In this document: positions 45,074 to 56,016 of the stretch, piece by piece
Numbering within the stretch: the stretch's first letter is position 1
How the letters are laid out: every line of letters begins with the position of its first letter
NCBI GenBank assembly: GCA_021432635.1
Contig: MU270032.1
Coordinates: 310,001-374,000 of the forward strand
Length of the DNA: 64,000 nt
Reading direction: 5' to 3'
DNA from: Thozetella sp. PMI_491
Lineage: Eukaryota; Ascomycota; Sordariomycetes; Chaetosphaeriales; Chaetosphaeriaceae
The notes under the pieces: generated by a model
The model's input: only the letters and a program-made list of their open reading frames with translations
Database searches by the model: none
Told to the model about the DNA's origin: nothing
Position numbers and translations under genes: made by a program

Positions 45074-46810
45074 TTATTTGCAGGCACCGAACCAAGGCTG
45101 GCAGCCCGTTCCGCAGAAGAGGTCGTTGCCACCGCTAGAATCAGTTGTTAGCCTTTGCTCCTGTGAGCGCGCAATTGTAGATAGGGCAACTTACCAGTAG
45201 CCGAAGGCCGAGCAGCACTGGTCGTACTTGGAGCCAGAGCAAGTGTACTTGCCGCCGGACTGGGTACCGCAGGTGCCGTCGGGGGAGGGAGTAAGGCACT
45301 TTCCGTAGCCGGCCTGGCAACCAGTACCGCAGAAGAACTCGCTTCCACCGCTATAATTCCGTTAGCCTCGGCCCCGCCTGCATATCGCGTGTGAACATCA
45401 TGGATGCGAAGACTTACCAGTAGCCGAAGGCAGAGCAGCAGCCGTCGTACTTGGATCCCGCGCAGGTGTACTTGCCGGCGGACGAGGGACCGCAAGTGCC
45501 GTCGGGAGAAGGAGTGGGGCCCGAGCTGCAAGAACCGAAGCCGCTCTGGCAGCCGGCACCGCAGAAGAGGTCGTTGCCACCGCTGTCTTCGTGTTAGCGT
45601 CCACTCGCGCCTCCTAAATCCATACGAGAATAGCGATTGAAAACTTACCAGTAACCGAAGGCCGAGCAGCACTGGTCGTACTTGGATCCAGCGCAGGTGT
45701 ACTTGTTGCCGGACTGGGCACCGCAGGTGCCGTCGGGGGAGGGGACGACACCACTACCGCCAACAGCGTTACCGTTGCTGTCACGGTACCAGTTGCCAGA
45801 GGGGTCGCCAAGGCACTCGCCGACGGTGACGGCCTTGTAGCCGCGGCTCTTGACAGTGTTGATGATGTGGGGGACGAGGGCCTGGACGGTGTACTGGTGG
45901 ACGTCGTGCTCGAGGCTGATGTAGGCGTTCTGGCCGGCGTTGGTGCTGACGGCGTTGTCGAAGTTGTTCATGGCGTTCTGGATCAGGTTCGGGTCGTCGT
46001 TGTCGTAGTCGTCGGTGTCAACGTTCCAGATGATGACGTGGTAACCCAGGTCGGCCATGTCCTGCTGACAGGGGCCGTCACAGTTGCCGTAGGGAGGGCG
46101 CATGTAGGTCGGGATCCAACCGAAGATGCTCTTGGTCAGGCCCTCGATCTTGGCCATCTCGGTCCGGCGGGTGTTGGTGTCGATGGCGTTGAGGTCAGCG
46201 TGGCTCCAGGTGTGCGAACCGATCTGGTGGCCGTCGCTGACCATGCGCCGGAGGATGTCGGGATAGGGCGCCGACGCGGTGTCGCCGTAGTTAGCACCAT
46301 TGATAAAGAACGTGGATTTGATGCCAGCCTGGGAAAGAGTGTCCAGAAGCTGGCTAGTGTAGATGTACGGGCCGTCGTCGAAGGTGATGGCAACCTGACC
46401 CTTGTTGGCGCACGTGAGGATCTGCGCGCCTAGGGACGGAATCAGCACAATGGTGGCGCCAGCAAGCCCGGGAGCGGGAGGGGCGTCTTACCGTACGGAA
46501 TGCTTCCGAACTTGGGGCGCGGGATGCTCAGGGTGTCGGTGCCACCTCCACCGCTGCTGCCGCCGCACTGGCCGTACTCGGGCTTGCAGCCAGAGCCGCA
46601 GTACTCGTCGGTAGTACCGCAGTAGTTGTACTGCGAGCAGCACTGGCCGCTCGCGCAAGACCCGATGCCGGGACCGCAGTTGTCGCGCTTCTCCAGGAGC
46701 CTGGGGCGCTCGAAAGCGCCGCGGGCCTCGAGGGCGGGAACCACGCCGGCGAGCGAGGTGGCGAACAAACAGAGAGAGCAGATGCTCTTGAGCAGCTTTG
46801 AGGACGACAT
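45074..46810 (-). CDS. Secreted chitin deacetylase (CE4) with one N-terminal and three C-terminal CBM18 modules
   Basis: Five exons: 46810-46492, 46429-45649, 45582-45418, 45350-45195 and 45134-45074; 493 aa. Signal peptide, then CBM18 number 1 (CGPGIGSCASGQCCSQYNYC). The NodB domain carries motif 1 TFDDGP, motif 2 HTWSH and motif 3 RPPYGNCDG, the metal-binding and catalytic set of CE4 polysaccharide deacetylases. Three further hevein-like modules follow, each with CSAFGYCGG and eight Cys. Each of the three is interrupted by a 60-67-nt phase-2 intron at the same Cys codon (FGY-C), while module 1 has none. The family deacetylates chitin to chitosan in the fungal wall; the CBM18 array would anchor the enzyme to chitin. 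Confidence 0.94.
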
Positions 46811-48956
46811 GGTGCCTGTTTGTTATCTGAACGAATGGACGGTCGTGCGAGCGAGAGGGACACAACCTGGGGAGCGGTGCATCTCAAACTGACCGGCCGA
46901 GGGGGGGAGCGGGAGCTAGTAAATAAAGGCTCCTGCTGTAGCACCTCCCCAGGCAGGCAGGACTACCGACCCCCGGGGGACTTAGTCGGGTCTCGACGCG
47001 TTACGATCATGATCCATGCTACATAGTATGAAGTTGCCGCGCACCCGGACGCCCCCCTTTTGCGCCGAGCTCTGCACAGGCTCGTATTGTATTGCCAAGA
47101 CTACGCTAGGCAGTGTTATCAGAACCAGGTGGTGTTGGCAGCGTAGCTCCCCGGTCACGATTGGCGCTGTCTGTGGGTAGCCAATAGTAGGGGGCTTATG
47201 CAGGACCAGCTCCAGTCCATGTGGCCGCCCAGCAGCGCCGAGAGGACAACGTCGCAGACCACACTGGGCTTGACTGGGTAGGCAAATTTACAGCCGCACC
47301 TAACTTTTTGAACCTAGCGCCGAAGCGGCGCTGTGCGTTCTGTACCTTATTTTTAAAATGTATTGTGTCCCCCCTTGCCAATCCTGGCCCGTCTACCCGT
47401 CCTGCAGGTAGTACTCTGCCCCTGAAGGAACAAAGGGAGGGGGCAACGGTTGGCAAGGTAAATTAGTTTGCCCGAGCCTTCCCCTTCCCATGATTCCTCC
47501 TGCAACGGTGGCAGCGAACGGTACTTGTGACCCCTGGCCCTCTTTCGGCCCTAGGGGATGACGATGATTGGAGAGGGTGTGCATTTCAGCAGAGTCATGG
47601 ACATACAGTACGGAGGGCGGTGCCCACCATAAGATGCCAAAGAAATAATAATAATAATTACGTTCAAAACCACAGGGTAAGCACGATGATACGAAGCAAA
47701 CTATGACGGAACCCAAGCCGCTAGCGATGGGGTCACCTGGCTCCAGAAGGAAATGATGCCCCAAGCGAACGGGCGAACGAGCGAACGAGCACAGGCGCTT
47801 TCGCCGAGAGCGCTGCGCGAGGCCCGAATCGCCCGATCTCCTTAGTCGTACTTAGGCCCGCCCGAAAGGACCGTCTTGTACACAGGAGGCTGAAGGAGCC
47901 CCGGTCCGTCTCCAGCAGGAGAGCAGGGTGACTCGGCTCCCCTGGCCCCCGCAACCTCGCGTGCCGGGCCCGCCTGACTTGCTACCGAGGGGCAGCTCCG
48001 CGTAGCACTCCATCGGCCACCCGATTCGGTTCGATTTTGTCGAAGGGCTGCACGACCAAAGCGAGATGATCATGCTACGGCCCCACCTCTCATAAAACCC
48101 TAATTTACATCATGCGGCGCCCAAAGGCAATTTCTCCATCCCCGGATTTGGCCCCCCTAAAGCGCTAGCGTTTTGGGACCCTGGTGTGCCTGGCAAGCCC
48201 GCCACTGGCGCCAAGCTACCTGTACACTAAGGTACGAGCCGCCAAGGCGCTACTATCCCAAGCGCGAGGTAATATAAGGCATTCCCTCGCACTCTCCCTC
48301 GCGCTTCCAAGGAAATCTTTTCTTACCCCCGGCATGCCCCGGCACGCCGTTTCTTTATGCTTCCGCGTAGAATTTCCCCTTGGCATGTCTTGTGCTTGCT
48401 GCTCGCTTTCCCGTTCCGCTTTCCGATCTTGTCGTGACTCATGCTGTAAGGATCTGACCTAGAACTTAGGGCTGCGTCCCTATACCGCTCGTCTCCACAC
48501 CGTAGCACAAACAAGGCCCATTTCGCGTGGGATCTTCAGCTCCTCGGCCGGGCAAAGTGGGCCGGCGCTGCAAGTAACGTCGGGCATAATGCGGATACTA
48601 GCAGGAGTTCCAATGACTAGCACGCCAACCCTAGAGGGTGTTTTTTTCCTCTTTCCCCCCTCGCTCTCCTGATGCCGAGGGCGCTGAACCCGGTAACGGG
48701 CTCGGCATTAGGGCACAGCCTGCCACCGCCTGCTTAGCGCCCCCTACAAGTTCCTCGGCGCTGTCGCAGAATCACAACAACAAATTTCGCGCCGACCTGA
48801 CTGCACATATTGTGGTTCTCTCGGCCCGGAGATGTGGGCCGAAAACGTGCCAAGCTGCCCCCTTCGCTAAAGCAGGCTCCCCGAAGCCGACGGCTTGAGG
48901 ACAGTAGGGGCAGCAGTGGTCATGTGTAGCTTAGTGAGGCACTGCCCAAAATAACT

Positions 48957-48963
48957 CGGACCG
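48957..48963. promoter_or_regulatory. CGGACCG motif (CTCGGACCGAG) upstream of amidase 2
   Basis: Perfect 11-bp palindrome CTCGGACCGAG. With the preceding A it shares 12 bases with the palindrome at 4767-4787. It is about 890 bp before the amidase 2 ATG. Binding is inferred. Confidence 0.35.
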
Positions 48964-49413
48964 AGCCCATGACGTCGATGGCGTACTATGGTATACGAAG
49001 TCTACCTATCCTTCCTTACCTTCATATGCCTCTGTCACGGATACGATGGGGTTCCAAATATGGGGTGTTTTCCGCCACCAGGCTAGAGAACGGCCGCAAG
49101 ACTGCCGTAGTTTCGATGCTGCCTATTCCTCCGTTGCGTAGCACGATGCTACGATCCATTCCGCTCTGCACGTGATCTGAGATTCGTAGGATGCAAGATG
49201 GCGCGAGCGCGAGAGAAGGGAAAGAGAGTGGAGGAGCATCGCGGGTTCCGGCCTCCAAATCCCGAGCGAGTCGCTATGGCGATCCAATTGGAATCATATC
49301 CTCGAGCTTTGGGCACCTCCATCTTCAGGATCCATTGCTCCCGTCCCGCGTGGTGCTCACGACGTGTGTCGATCGGCCTGTGGAGACCGCACGTATTAGG
49401 ATATTCTCAGGCT

Positions 49414-49420
49414 CGGACCG
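49414..49420. promoter_or_regulatory. CGGACCG motif upstream of amidase 2
   Basis: Heptamer in the context GGCTCGGACCGCG, 432 bp before the amidase 2 ATG. Same core as the motifs near amidase 1 and the regulator. Binding is inferred. Confidence 0.33.
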
Positions 49421-49681
49421 CGATTTCTATGCGTGCAGCCGCCGTTGCCGGCCCCCCTAAAATGCAGTACCTAGCAGGTGCGTCCTCAGTTGGCGAGTCT
49501 AGACGAGGCGCTGATAGGCTTGTACCATCGTGGCACCTGTATCACCATATCGATCAGCTCCGAAACCAACAAACACCCCGCTTCCGATAAGAGCTGACAT
49601 CACTGCTGCAACTGCCGCCCCGCCAGATAGAGATACGCGCCCCTCCATGAGGCACCACCACACCCCGTGGGCATTTCTGCC

Positions 49682-49688
49682 CGGTCCG
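49682..49688. promoter_or_regulatory. CGGTCCG motif upstream of amidase 2
   Basis: Reverse-orientation copy of the heptamer, 164 bp before the ATG, the closest of three copies upstream of this amidase. Binding is inferred. Confidence 0.38.
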
Positions 49689-49851
49689 TGAGACCGTACT
49701 CGCAGTTGGCCCTCCATCTTCAGATCAATTCTTCATAGTCACGTAAATAGCACGCCACGCTCAGACGACTCCTAGGTTGGACATCGCGGGTGACGTCAAC
49801 GCCTCCCTCTTGTCGAGCAGGGTTCTAGACTAGGAAAGAAAAAAGAGTGCC

Positions 49852-51525
49852 ATGCCACCCCGCAAGTTCCCCCTCGTCCAGACCGTCCCCATTGAGCAGG
49901 GGACGCCCGAGTTTGAGGTCATCCGGGAGTCGCTCGTCCAGAAGCTTGCCGATTCGATCCCGAACGAGTACTACATTTCCCAGGCAGTCTACGAGAACCC
50001 CCCCAAAGATGTGACGGCCATCCCTCGCGAGTGCGGCATCTTGACAGCCGAGGAGATTGCCATCACCGAGGAATACGATGCCACGGCCCTGGCCCAGGCG
50101 ATCGCCTCGAGGAAGCTCACTGCTGTTGCGGTGGCGACCGCGTTCGCCAAGCGCGCCGCCCTAGCGTCCCAGCTAACCTGCTGCCTCACAGAGTGGTTCA
50201 TGGACGAGGCGGTAGAGCGGGCGCGGGCGCTCGACGAGTACCTGGAGAGGACCGGGACGGTGGTGGGGCCGCTTCATGGCGTTCCAGTCAGCATCAAGCA
50301 GCACATCCGCATCGCGGGCCACTGGTCCGCATACGGGTACGTCAGCTCATACGTCCTGGATGACAAGGACTGCCAGATGGTCGCCATTCTGCGGAAGCTC
50401 GGCGCCGTCTTCTACTGCAAGACGAACCAGCCCCAGTCCATCATGCATCTAGAGAGCGCCTCCCCGCTAGGGCGCGTCCTCAACCCCTTCAACATCCATC
50501 TCTCGGCTGGAGGTTCCACCGGCGGGGAGGCCGCGTTGGTAGCCTTGCGCGGGTCTGTTCTCGGCGTCGGCACCGACATCGGGGGCAGTGTGCGGTGCCC
50601 AGCCGGCTTCTGTGGTATCTATGGTTTCAAGCCCACGTCCTACACGCTCCCCATGAAGGATTTCCTGCCCAACGGCTTCGCCGCTGAGCTGAATGTGCTC
50701 TGCTCGACTGGCCCCATGTGCACATCGCTGCGCGACATGGACCTATTCATGTCACTGATTCTGGGTGAACGGCCGTATCTGGAAGACCCCCGTGTGATCC
50801 CGATCCAGTGGTCCGGTGAGGCAGCCCCGCGCAAGGCATCGCTCCGCGTGGGGTTCCTCATGAACGACGGTGACATTCAGCCGCAGCCGCCGGTGACGCG
50901 AGCGCTTAACTGGGCCCGCGAGCAGCTCCTCAGCTCTTTCCGGTTCGAGGTGACCGACTTTGCGCCATGGGGTGCCGCGCGGGCTGTCGCCAACATCCGG
51001 AAGGCGTACTGGCCCGATGGGGGAGCCGGGCTCAAGGCCTCGCTGGCGGCGACGGGGGAGCCCATGTTCAAGATGACGCAGTGGATTATCAAAGATGCCG
51101 AGGGCCCCGACATTGGAGCGGAAGGCGTACACCAGCAGCGCATGGAGCGCGATAAGTTTCGTCTGGACTTTGCCGAGCACTGGGCGGCGCAGAATGTCGA
51201 CGTGGTCATCTGCCCCGTGTTCGTCGGCCCGGCCTGCGTGCACGACACGTCTTACTATTGGAACTACACAGCTTTCTGGAACTACGTCGACTACCCTGCT
51301 GCGGTAGTGCCGACGCCAATCCGAGCGCTGGCGAAGGGGGAGGAGGGGTACGCCCCAGCGAATGCAACCCCTTTGAGCGAGAGGTGCAAGCATGTGAGAC
51401 AGCTGTGGGAGGAAGGCGACTTTGAAGGAGCGCCTGTTAACCTTCAAATCGTTGCGAGAAGGTATCACGATAATGACTTGTTCGCGGCCCTGGAGAGTTT
51501 GAAAGCTGCTCTGAATCTCTCTTAA
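49852..51525 (+). CDS. Amidase 2 (fungal acetamidase-like)
   Basis: Intronless, 557 aa. The amidase-signature triad elements are all present: Lys in VPVSIKQHI, the loop AGGSTGGEAALVALRG, and the nucleophile Ser in GTDIGGSVRCPAGFCGIYGFKPT. The C-terminus holds the conserved ICPVFVGPA, YPAAVVPTP and APVNLQIVARRYHDNDLF. It is longer at the N-terminus than bacterial amidases, as in fungal acetamidases (PVEQGTPEFEVIRE-type start). No signal peptide, so cytosolic. It differs from amidase 1 in gene structure (no introns versus three) and codon use (much more GC-rich), so the two are old paralogs or independently acquired rather than a recent duplicate. Confidence 0.95.
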   Translation: MPPRKFPLVQTVPIEQGTPEFEVIRESLVQKLADSIPNEYYISQAVYENPPKDVTAIPRECGILTAEEIAITEEYDATALAQAIASRKLTAVAVATAFAKRAALASQLTCCLTEWFMDEAVERARALDEYLERTGTVVGPLHGVPVSIKQHIRIAGHWSAYGYVSSYVLDDKDCQMVAILRKLGAVFYCKTNQPQSIMHLESASPLGRVLNPFNIHLSAGGSTGGEAALVALRGSVLGVGTDIGGSVRCPAGFCGIYGFKPTSYTLPMKDFLPNGFAAELNVLCSTGPMCTSLRDMDLFMSLILGERPYLEDPRVIPIQWSGEAAPRKASLRVGFLMNDGDIQPQPPVTRALNWAREQLLSSFRFEVTDFAPWGAARAVANIRKAYWPDGGAGLKASLAATGEPMFKMTQWIIKDAEGPDIGAEGVHQQRMERDKFRLDFAEHWAAQNVDVVICPVFVGPACVHDTSYYWNYTAFWNYVDYPAAVVPTPIRALAKGEEGYAPANATPLSERCKHVRQLWEEGDFEGAPVNLQIVARRYHDNDLFAALESLKAALNLS

Positions 51526-51994
51526 CAAAAGCAATAGCCCCTACGACGTCTTAACTAGATTGCTTTGCATCTAAACTAGACAATCCAGCGTATTTCATTT
51601 AGCATGATGCTATCATCCCGGAATCCTTCCATGATATCTTGCTTGGATTCCAGTCTCTGCTTCACTTTACTGCCAAAAGGTAATTTCTACAACAGGGAAC
51701 ATTCTAGCTTGTTTACGACATGGGATACCTATAAGTAACTTACCCTATACTACGTTAGATATTAGACTTAGTCCATGTTACACATCCGGGTAAATGCATG
51801 ATCCAACGGCATTTAGAATCTCAAAACAGATTTGGGATAGCCGCTAATAGGCTGAGCCTCACGGCGTATCATGGTACGATTTTAAAGGAGAGGAAAAGAA
51901 ATCTCTCACTACCACCGTATTAATGTTAATGTGCCCCTCCCCTAATATGCTGTAGATGATCTCAGGATGTTATTTATAGCCCTGCAAATCGGGC
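51526..51994. other. Intergenic between convergent genes
   Basis: 469 bp, AT-rich, between the ends of amidase 2 and the epoxide hydrolase. No gene seen. Confidence 0.5.
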
Positions 51995-53365
51995 TTAGAG
52001 AGCGGAGAAAAACTCCCGTACATCTGCCACCCATTGCTCCGGATGGGTGCGAGCCGGGAAATGGCCACCAAATTCGTACGCCTTGAAATAGGTAACATTT
52101 ACTCTCCGGTCAATCCAATCACGAGGCTTCCTCCCGTCAGCATGCAAAAAAGGCCCTTAACGCCGAGAGAGACTTACCGCCAAGGGATACTTGACTAGCT
52201 TCGGGAAAGGACCGTTGGCGCTTCCCCACTCGGTAATCCCGGTTGGCACGGTCGTTTTTGGATACGAGAGGACCGCGGGCTTGGCCTATTAGTACTGACC
52301 ATGCCTACCTTAACATGTCGCGCGAGAAACAAAGAAGGAAATACGAACCACGAGAATCTCCTTGTACGCCCGCATGCTCCCAAATGGGGTCTGGATCCAC
52401 AGCATCAACGCATCCGTGATGACTTCGTCGAGAGAGTACTCGTAGCCGTCAGATATCGCATGTTTGAGATCCCACAGCCACCCGGCAAACCCGACTGGGC
52501 TGTCGGCCATGGACAGGGATAGAGCTAGTGGTTTCTGGCCCTGGACTGCAGCGTATGAAAAGTGGTTGTTGTCAAACTCCTGGATAGCCGCAATGTAGTC
52601 ATTCTCCTCCTGTGTCGTTTGCCCCTGTGCCTGCCGGGATAGATCAGCAGCGGTCGGCTCCAGGAAGAAGAAGTCGGCGAACTGGCCGATGATGCTGTTG
52701 GGTACATCTATCGTCATCCATATACCTACTGAGAGGCCGAGATCCGTGGTAATGAGGCCGTAAGAGTCGTAGCCGAGTTGACGCATTACCATGTCGTACG
52801 CAATACCCATCTCGCGAGGGCCTAAGCCGGCCTGTGTTGGAGCCGGGCTGAAGCCGAAGCCGGGCAAGTCGACGGCTACGACGTGGAATCCTCTTTCGCT
52901 TAGGGGCTCGATAACACGGGTCCATTCCTGATGCGTTGAGCCCCAACCGTGAATCAGTAAAATGGGAGTAGCCTTGGTGCTATTAGATTTCTTGTGGACG
53001 AAATGCAGCGGAATGTCTGCGGTATAATTGCGATTCCCTGGAACTGTAGTTACGAAATGCTCGAAATCGTTGATAGTCTCCTGCACTTTCTCCCAGTCAT
53101 ACTCCTTGGCCCAGTGATACGCGAGACGAGCCATGGCATCGCTAGGCGGGCCTTCGTTTGTCCACTCGTCGGAGAAGCCGCGCGATGTGCGGAAGAGCGC
53201 GGCTCGCTCACGAGCCAGGTTGATAAGTTTCGGGTTGACGCTAATATTGAACCGGGTGGGCGAGGTGACGTTGGGTAAGTAAAATCCGAGTCCATTACAG
53301 GTTGAATTAGGGGCTGCTACCACGGCGGCGGCGGCGGCTAGGAGCGTGGCATATTGGGGGCGCAT
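51995..53365 (-). CDS. Secreted epoxide hydrolase (alpha/beta-hydrolase with EHN domain)
   Basis: Three exons: 53365-52352, 52285-52178 and 52126-51995; 417 aa. The exon 1 donor could also be three bases downstream, adding one Val. A signal peptide (MRPQYATLLAAAAAVVAAP) precedes the epoxide-hydrolase N-terminal domain (FNISVNPKLINLARERAA; WAKEYDWEKVQETINDFEHF). The alpha/beta core follows: oxyanion motif LLIHGWGSTHQEW, nucleophile Asp in LITTDLGLSVGIW (family form GGDWG), and catalytic His in FGGHFPARTHPEQW in the last exon. Members open epoxides to diols by a covalent ester intermediate. Secretion is less common for this family and suggests action on extracellular, perhaps host-derived, epoxides. 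It lies between amidase 2 and FAD monooxygenase 2. Confidence 0.88.
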
Positions 53366-54406
53366 GGCTGTTTTGGATTATACGGCGCAAGGCAAATTTA
53401 CTTTTAATCGATGGCTATTATTACGAGGCGCATATTCAGGATTCGTTCACTACGCTCCTTGACTCCATGTATATATCTATTCACCACCGGCCGGGAGCAT
53501 GGAGGTGGCTGGGTGCGGACTTTCAGATGCATCACCGCCTTCCGTGCCGGCCGCCGCCTAACTGACGGCCGGGCGGAAATTTCGGGGGTTTTGTGCCTTT
53601 TCCGTCGCCGACTCGCCAACTCGTCCTGCACCGGTGAATTATACGACCGGATCGGGAAGACGCGGCTCCAGGCATTCTAGCAGTGAAGCTCGTCTGGGGC
53701 TTCTTTCGTCTGAATCACGTGCCTCGCGTCTCGCGCTGAGGCTGTCTCACCCTTGACAAATCGAGCTGGGATCAAGTGGGGCGAACGAAGCTTGATCTCA
53801 AACTGCTCAGTAAGCAGCGGTACGCCGTAAGTGTTTGTGTATTTGATGATTCTGTGGTGTAACTTTGGTGTTTTATACCAGCTGTCGGGCAGGCTGCTGC
53901 TGCTGGCGAATTATTTTATGCAGCAGCTGTCAGAATTCGCAAGGACATCGCTACGGATGCAGTGAGGATAAAGAAGCATGTCTTCGGATTTAGGAGCGAG
54001 ACCTGCCGTAGAGCTCGTGCTTACACGATCAACCCTACGCCAAGACTTTGGATCGAAGGGGAATTCCAGCATGCCAGCCGCTAAGGGCATGTTTAGAATA
54101 CAGTCCGTGTTCTTCATGGAGGTGCACAAACGCCCCAAGAGACGGCTGCTTCTAAGAACGCCCAGATGTGTCCTTGGTGCTTCGGCTCCTGGCTGTTTGC
54201 TAGTGTATCTTACCGAAAATACCTCGCCCTGACGCTTGGGCGCCTGGCCTGACTAATTCCGCTCAGCATGCCGCTGTCGTCATGCGCTGCTTGGTCACAG
54301 AGCGGCACCGGACTCCGCTTTTATATAGCTTCAACGGAGCGAGGTAGCAGAACAGACAGTCCAGTAACCCCAGTGTCTCCAGCGAACCCACCAAAACACA
54401 ACGGAC
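53366..54406. other. Divergent intergenic region
   Basis: 1.04 kb between the epoxide hydrolase (-) and FAD monooxygenase 2 (+), holding both promoters. No gene supported. Confidence 0.5.
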
Positions 54407-55636
54407 ATGGCTCTCAGCACACGCAAGCCGATTCTTATCTCAGGCACCGGCCTGTCGTCGCTCTTGTTTGCCCAGTCCCTCCGCCGCGCCTCCATCCCTT
54501 TCCTTATCTTCGAGCGGGACAGCTCCCTGTCGTTCCGCGCTCAAGGATACAGGCTGCGGCTCTCCTCCGAGGGCATCAACGCGGTCGAGTCCGTCCTCGA
54601 CCCTCCCGCATTCCAGAAGTTCTGGGATACTTGCGGCAAAACCGGCGGTGCTGGTTTTGGACAAATTGATGCCTTGACCGGTCAGAAGGTGCCTGGGGCA
54701 TCCGAGGGTGGCAAACCAGAGAAGCCCGACGACGATAAGAAGCCAGAATCTCCGAAGGAGACTCTCACTTCCCGCGATGGGAAGGTGGTAGGAATCGCTA
54801 GAGGCGACATGCGCAGGCTCTTCTTCGATGGATGCGAGCCCTTCGTTCGCTGGTCCCACAATGTCGTCGGCTACCGGCTGACGGGGTCCGGCGTCCACGC
54901 CGTCTTCGCGGACGGGTCAGAGTCTATCGAAGGAGACATGCTGGTCGCCGGTGATGGGATCTACTCCAAGGTCGCGAAGCAGGTGTCCGGCGGCCGCCTC
55001 AAGGTCTACGACACCGGTGCCAGGGGCATTCACGGCCAAGCGCCCACGACGGCTTTCAAGGGCCTGGGCGAGGGCGTCTGGCGGCTCGTGGACGAGTCTA
55101 ACCCCAACGCAAAGCTATTTCTCATCACGAATGTCCGCTCGGGTGACATGGACGACCCCAACATCCAGTTCGGGTGGACGATGGGCGGCCAGCCGGGAGC
55201 CATCCGAGCCCCTAACGACGACTATTCCATCATCGGCAAGCCCGCAGCCGACCTCGCCAAGTCGCTGACCGCGAAGTGGCACCCGCTCGTGCAGCCACTC
55301 TTCCAGGAGATGGCCGAGTCCGAGGCGGCTTTCTGGAAAATCACCTGCTCGACCCCTACCGGCGTCCCAGAATGGCCCAACGAGCCGCGCGTCACCATCA
55401 TCGGAGATGCTGCGCACTCCATGACACCCGCCGGTGGCATAGGTGCCAACACTGCTGTCCAGGACTCGGCACTACTCGGGAGGTTGCTGAGCGAGGCAGG
55501 CGGGTACAGAGACGATATCACTGCGGCATATGAGAAGGAGATGAGGGTGTACGGGAGCGCGGCGGTCAAGACGAGCTATGGATTGGCTGAGTCTGGTTTT
55601 GGGATTCATATTGATGAGAACACACCGACGGTATAG
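54407..55636 (+). CDS. FAD-dependent monooxygenase 2
   Basis: Intronless, 409 aa. The Rossmann FAD motif is ILISGTGLSSLLFAQSLRRA with GxGxxS in place of GxGxxG, then FLIFERD. The DG motif is LVAGDGIYSKVAKQVSGG and the GD motif is IIGDAAHSMTPAGGIGANTAVQD. The insert PEKPDDDKKPESPKETL near residue 105 is charged and looks like a surface loop. This is the class A hydroxylase fold, as for the gene at 2361, but the two share little beyond motifs. It probably hydroxylates a small aromatic or polyketide-like substrate. Its neighbours, epoxide hydrolase and amidase 2, make a degradation or tailoring role plausible; no direct evidence. Confidence 0.9.
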   Translation: MALSTRKPILISGTGLSSLLFAQSLRRASIPFLIFERDSSLSFRAQGYRLRLSSEGINAVESVLDPPAFQKFWDTCGKTGGAGFGQIDALTGQKVPGASEGGKPEKPDDDKKPESPKETLTSRDGKVVGIARGDMRRLFFDGCEPFVRWSHNVVGYRLTGSGVHAVFADGSESIEGDMLVAGDGIYSKVAKQVSGGRLKVYDTGARGIHGQAPTTAFKGLGEGVWRLVDESNPNAKLFLITNVRSGDMDDPNIQFGWTMGGQPGAIRAPNDDYSIIGKPAADLAKSLTAKWHPLVQPLFQEMAESEAAFWKITCSTPTGVPEWPNEPRVTIIGDAAHSMTPAGGIGANTAVQDSALLGRLLSEAGGYRDDITAAYEKEMRVYGSAAVKTSYGLAESGFGIHIDENTPTV

Positions 55637-56016
55637 GCCTGATGTTGCATTATTAGGAAATATGGATCGCGGGTCTATTAAGAGATCCCGTGAATTAGAG
55701 GTGAATAGACCACTCCATTTGGTTACACACTCGCCGAATAGAAGATGGCCGGTGATAACTTTTATACTCATCTCCGCTTGATGGATTTGATCTTCCGTAG
55801 AGTTCAAGGGAGCTACAATATGGCAGGCCGCTGAAATCAGTAGCTTGTAGCTTGTTTATGCGCCGCTATCTCTCGACTCTCGACTTCTCTAGCCCGGGTT
55901 TCTTGAGAGCTCGCAGGAAGCCTTGTAGCTAGCTAGCTTCTTGACCCCGCCCGGTTGCTGTTTCGGCTGCAACTGCTTGGTTTCGGTTAACAATTCTATA
56001 AACGAATGAGAATTGA
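55637..56016. other. Intergenic between convergent genes
   Basis: 380 bp between the 3' ends of FAD monooxygenase 2 (+) and the NLR (-). No gene seen. Confidence 0.5.

Larger units (their letters stand above)
46811..49851. other. Intergenic, 3.0 kb gene-poor region
   Basis: Between two divergent genes (deacetylase -, amidase 2 +). Partly GC-rich with many short open frames on both strands but no family motif or plausible exon chain. Small repeats: AAT runs near 47643-47657 and GCGAACG/GAACGAG-type repeats at about 47765-47790. Three CGG-N-CCG motifs toward the amidase are listed separately; a further one is at 47902. Confidence 0.5.

Noticed and set aside
45867..46433. A 188-aa plus-strand frame rich in Val/Asp/Gly
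   Set aside because: Antisense shadow of the NodB domain of the chitin deacetylase.
46811..49851. Possible genes in the 3-kb GC-rich gap
   Set aside because: Many overlapping frames on both strands but no recognisable domain; GC richness explains the open frames.
50752..51534. A 260-aa minus-strand frame
   Set aside because: Antisense to amidase 2, no recognisable motif.
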